A stretch of DNA of 6,502 bases from Planctomycetota bacterium (lineage in GTDB: Bacteria; Planctomycetota; UBA8742; SKZP01; JAIOTL01): the NCBI GenBank assembly GCA_021106775.1, contig JAIOTL010000066.1:1-6502 (forward strand), given 5' to 3'. The position numbers and the translations under genes are program-made. Of this stretch, positions 5,569-6,502 are shown one piece after another. Positions within the stretch are counted from its first letter, which is position 1. Each line of letters opens with the position of its first letter. The notes under the pieces are model-generated. The model was not told the origin of the DNA. It saw only the letters and a list, made by a program, of their open reading frames with translations, and made no database searches.

Positions 5569-6384
5569 TTATCTTAGGTTTATATACCAGTTCTTGAAAT
5601 CGATATTGAGTTTTCGCAATCCGATTTGGTCGAGTTCTCTGAGAATATCACTGTTTGCAGACTCCAACTCACCTTTCAAGGTTTTATATAAAATGTCTTT
5701 CGTATTAACATTTTCAATGAGGAACGTGAGCAAATAAAGCGAGGATTTATAGTATATCGGGTTGTCTGGCTTGCTGAAATCAGTTCTATTGAACACAACA
5801 ATATCCTCGATTGAGGGCATGTGTTCAACAGCATGTAGCGATTGATTCTCCGGGTATTTCTCGAAATATTGCGCAAAACCTTCATCAATCCAGGGTGGAA
5901 GCTGTTTTTGGCTGATATTTGCGGAAATGTACAGAAGCAAATGCACCGTTTCATGCTTGAGAACTTCAAGGTCAGCACCGATAACTGCAATTGAAGTGGT
6001 AGATGGGCTGAAATATCCCCCGTTATTGCTCATGTCAGCAACTTCCATTTGCATGCCGAAATCGACGAGTTTATCATGACTCCGAAGCAGGAATATTGTA
6101 CAGGTCTTGAAATTTTTGATACTAACACCCTGTTTCTTCATGCCGTTGCGAAAATCGGTTGTAAATGCCAATAGAACCTTACTCATGTCGGTCATGGATT
6201 GTGCGGAATAACTACTGTTGTGATAATAAATCCTGAATTTCTCGGATTCAAATTTTTCGTATCCAGAGCCAAGTGCAATATTTTCGACACCCTCTTTGAT
6301 AGTCGGCGCAAGCAATCGAGCGAATATGAAAAGGAAAATAAATAGCAGAAATAAAATTGTGCTGAATCGTACTTCAGGCTTCAT
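5569..6384 (-). CDS. Membrane-anchored HExxH zinc metallopeptidase (peptidase MA-like)
   Basis: This 271-aa protein has an N-terminal hydrophobic segment (about residues 9-27) after a short charged start, acting as a signal anchor or signal peptide, so the rest is probably periplasmic. The zinc site is HETVH (144-148) in L-K-H-E-T-V-H-L-L-L-Y. About 20 residues later comes PPWIDEGFAQYFE (163-175), in which Glu168 is the likely third zinc ligand, as in gluzincin-type peptidases with a W-x-x-E-G-x-A motif. A later Y-Y-K-S-S-L-Y-L-L-T-F-L-I-E (211-224) also fits this group. The first half (Y-E-K-F-E-S-E-K-F-R-I-Y-Y) resembles the substrate-side domain of DUF1570/peptidase MA-like proteins. All catalytic residues appear present. 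The ATG has a strong GGAGG (6389-6393), four bases upstream. The substrate is unknown; its place before ccmB makes envelope or secreted-protein processing possible but unproven. Confidence 0.82.
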   Translation of the reverse strand: MKPEVRFSTILFLLFIFLFIFARLLAPTIKEGVENIALGSGYEKFESEKFRIYYHNSSYSAQSMTDMSKVLLAFTTDFRNGMKKQGVSIKNFKTCTIFLLRSHDKLVDFGMQMEVADMSNNGGYFSPSTTSIAVIGADLEVLKHETVHLLLYISANISQKQLPPWIDEGFAQYFEKYPENQSLHAVEHMPSIEDIVVFNRTDFSKPDNPIYYKSSLYLLTFLIENVNTKDILYKTLKGELESANSDILRELDQIGLRKLNIDFKNWYINLR

Positions 6385-6388
6385 ATTT

Positions 6389-6393
6389 CCTCC
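6389..6393 (-). promoter_or_regulatory. Strong RBS of the metallopeptidase gene
   Basis: GGAGG on the minus strand lies four bases before the ATG at 6384. It is the best Shine-Dalgarno match in the window and fixes this start. Confidence 0.8.
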
Positions 6394-6422
6394 GAAAACC
6401 CGTAAAAATTATTTTGATTATA

Positions 6423-6502
6423 TCAATTTTGAATCATGTTATGCGAATAAATCACTTCGTCAGCTTTTTGAGCGCTTACTTCGTTCATGAATCGAACACC
6501 AG
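6423..6502 (-). CDS. C-terminal end of an unidentified upstream gene (cut by window edge)
   Basis: On the minus strand, a frame entering from the right edge is open for 25 codons and ends in TGA at 6425-6423, 38 bases before the metallopeptidase start. It ends in MNEVSAQKADEVIYSHNMIQN. The composition is like a normal soluble protein end, and the other two minus frames stop earlier (at 6485 and 6461). The spacing fits an upstream gene in the same operon. The stretch is too short to recognise a family, and the frame could be open by chance. Confidence 0.4.
   Translation of the reverse strand, partial: GVRFMNEVSAQKADEVIYSHNMIQN

Noticed and set aside
6470..6502. tRNA T-arm-like sequence on the minus strand (G-TTCGATT-C)
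   Set aside because: The stem has a mismatch, no CCA or convincing acceptor strand follows, and the rest would lie outside the window.

Overview
This is an AT-rich bacterial chromosomal segment (roughly 40% G+C by eye). It is densely coded, and most starts have recognisable Shine-Dalgarno sequences. Nothing looks like phage, plasmid or CRISPR. The gene content fits a Gram-negative, probably non-model lineage: a CcmB-type cytochrome c maturation permease, an F-type ATP synthase delta subunit lying away from the other atp genes, a MOSC-MogA fusion and a class IV-like histone deacetylase homologue. Something near the Bacteroidota/Chlorobi group (for example Ignavibacteria or Kapabacteria) is possible. 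That placement is a weak inference; no rRNA or other phylogenetic marker was tested.

Layout. At the left edge, on the minus strand, is the N-terminal part of seryl-tRNA synthetase (serS), cut by the window. It is divergent from atpH (ATP synthase delta/OSCP subunit, plus strand, 674-1225), with about 150 bp of shared upstream DNA that holds a plausible sigma-70 promoter for serS. After atpH comes a 317-bp non-coding stretch (1226-1542) between convergent transcription units. It carries a palindromic repeat element of about 208 bp (1237-1444) and several small hairpins that may act as terminators.

From 1543 to the right edge all genes are on the minus strand and may form one leftward transcription unit. 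In transcription order they are: the last 25 codons of an unidentified gene (right edge); a membrane-anchored HExxH metallopeptidase (5569-6384); ccmB-like permease (4805-5476); a 12-TM MFS transporter (3529-4776); a MOSC + MogA/MoaB fusion protein for molybdenum cofactor handling (2523-3458); and a class IV (HDAC11-like) deacetylase (1543-2457). The largest gap is 92 bp, between the peptidase and ccmB. It contains a striking triple 9-bp repeat. The genes do not form one obvious pathway: the cluster mixes haem/cytochrome c export, molybdenum cofactor chemistry, transport, proteolysis and protein deacylation.

Most interesting are the two non-coding elements (the palindromic element with covarying arms, and the 9-bp-periodic repeat), the MOSC-MogA fusion, the isolated atpH, and two starts placed inside longer open frames. 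I see no clear evidence of a wholly new multi-gene system.
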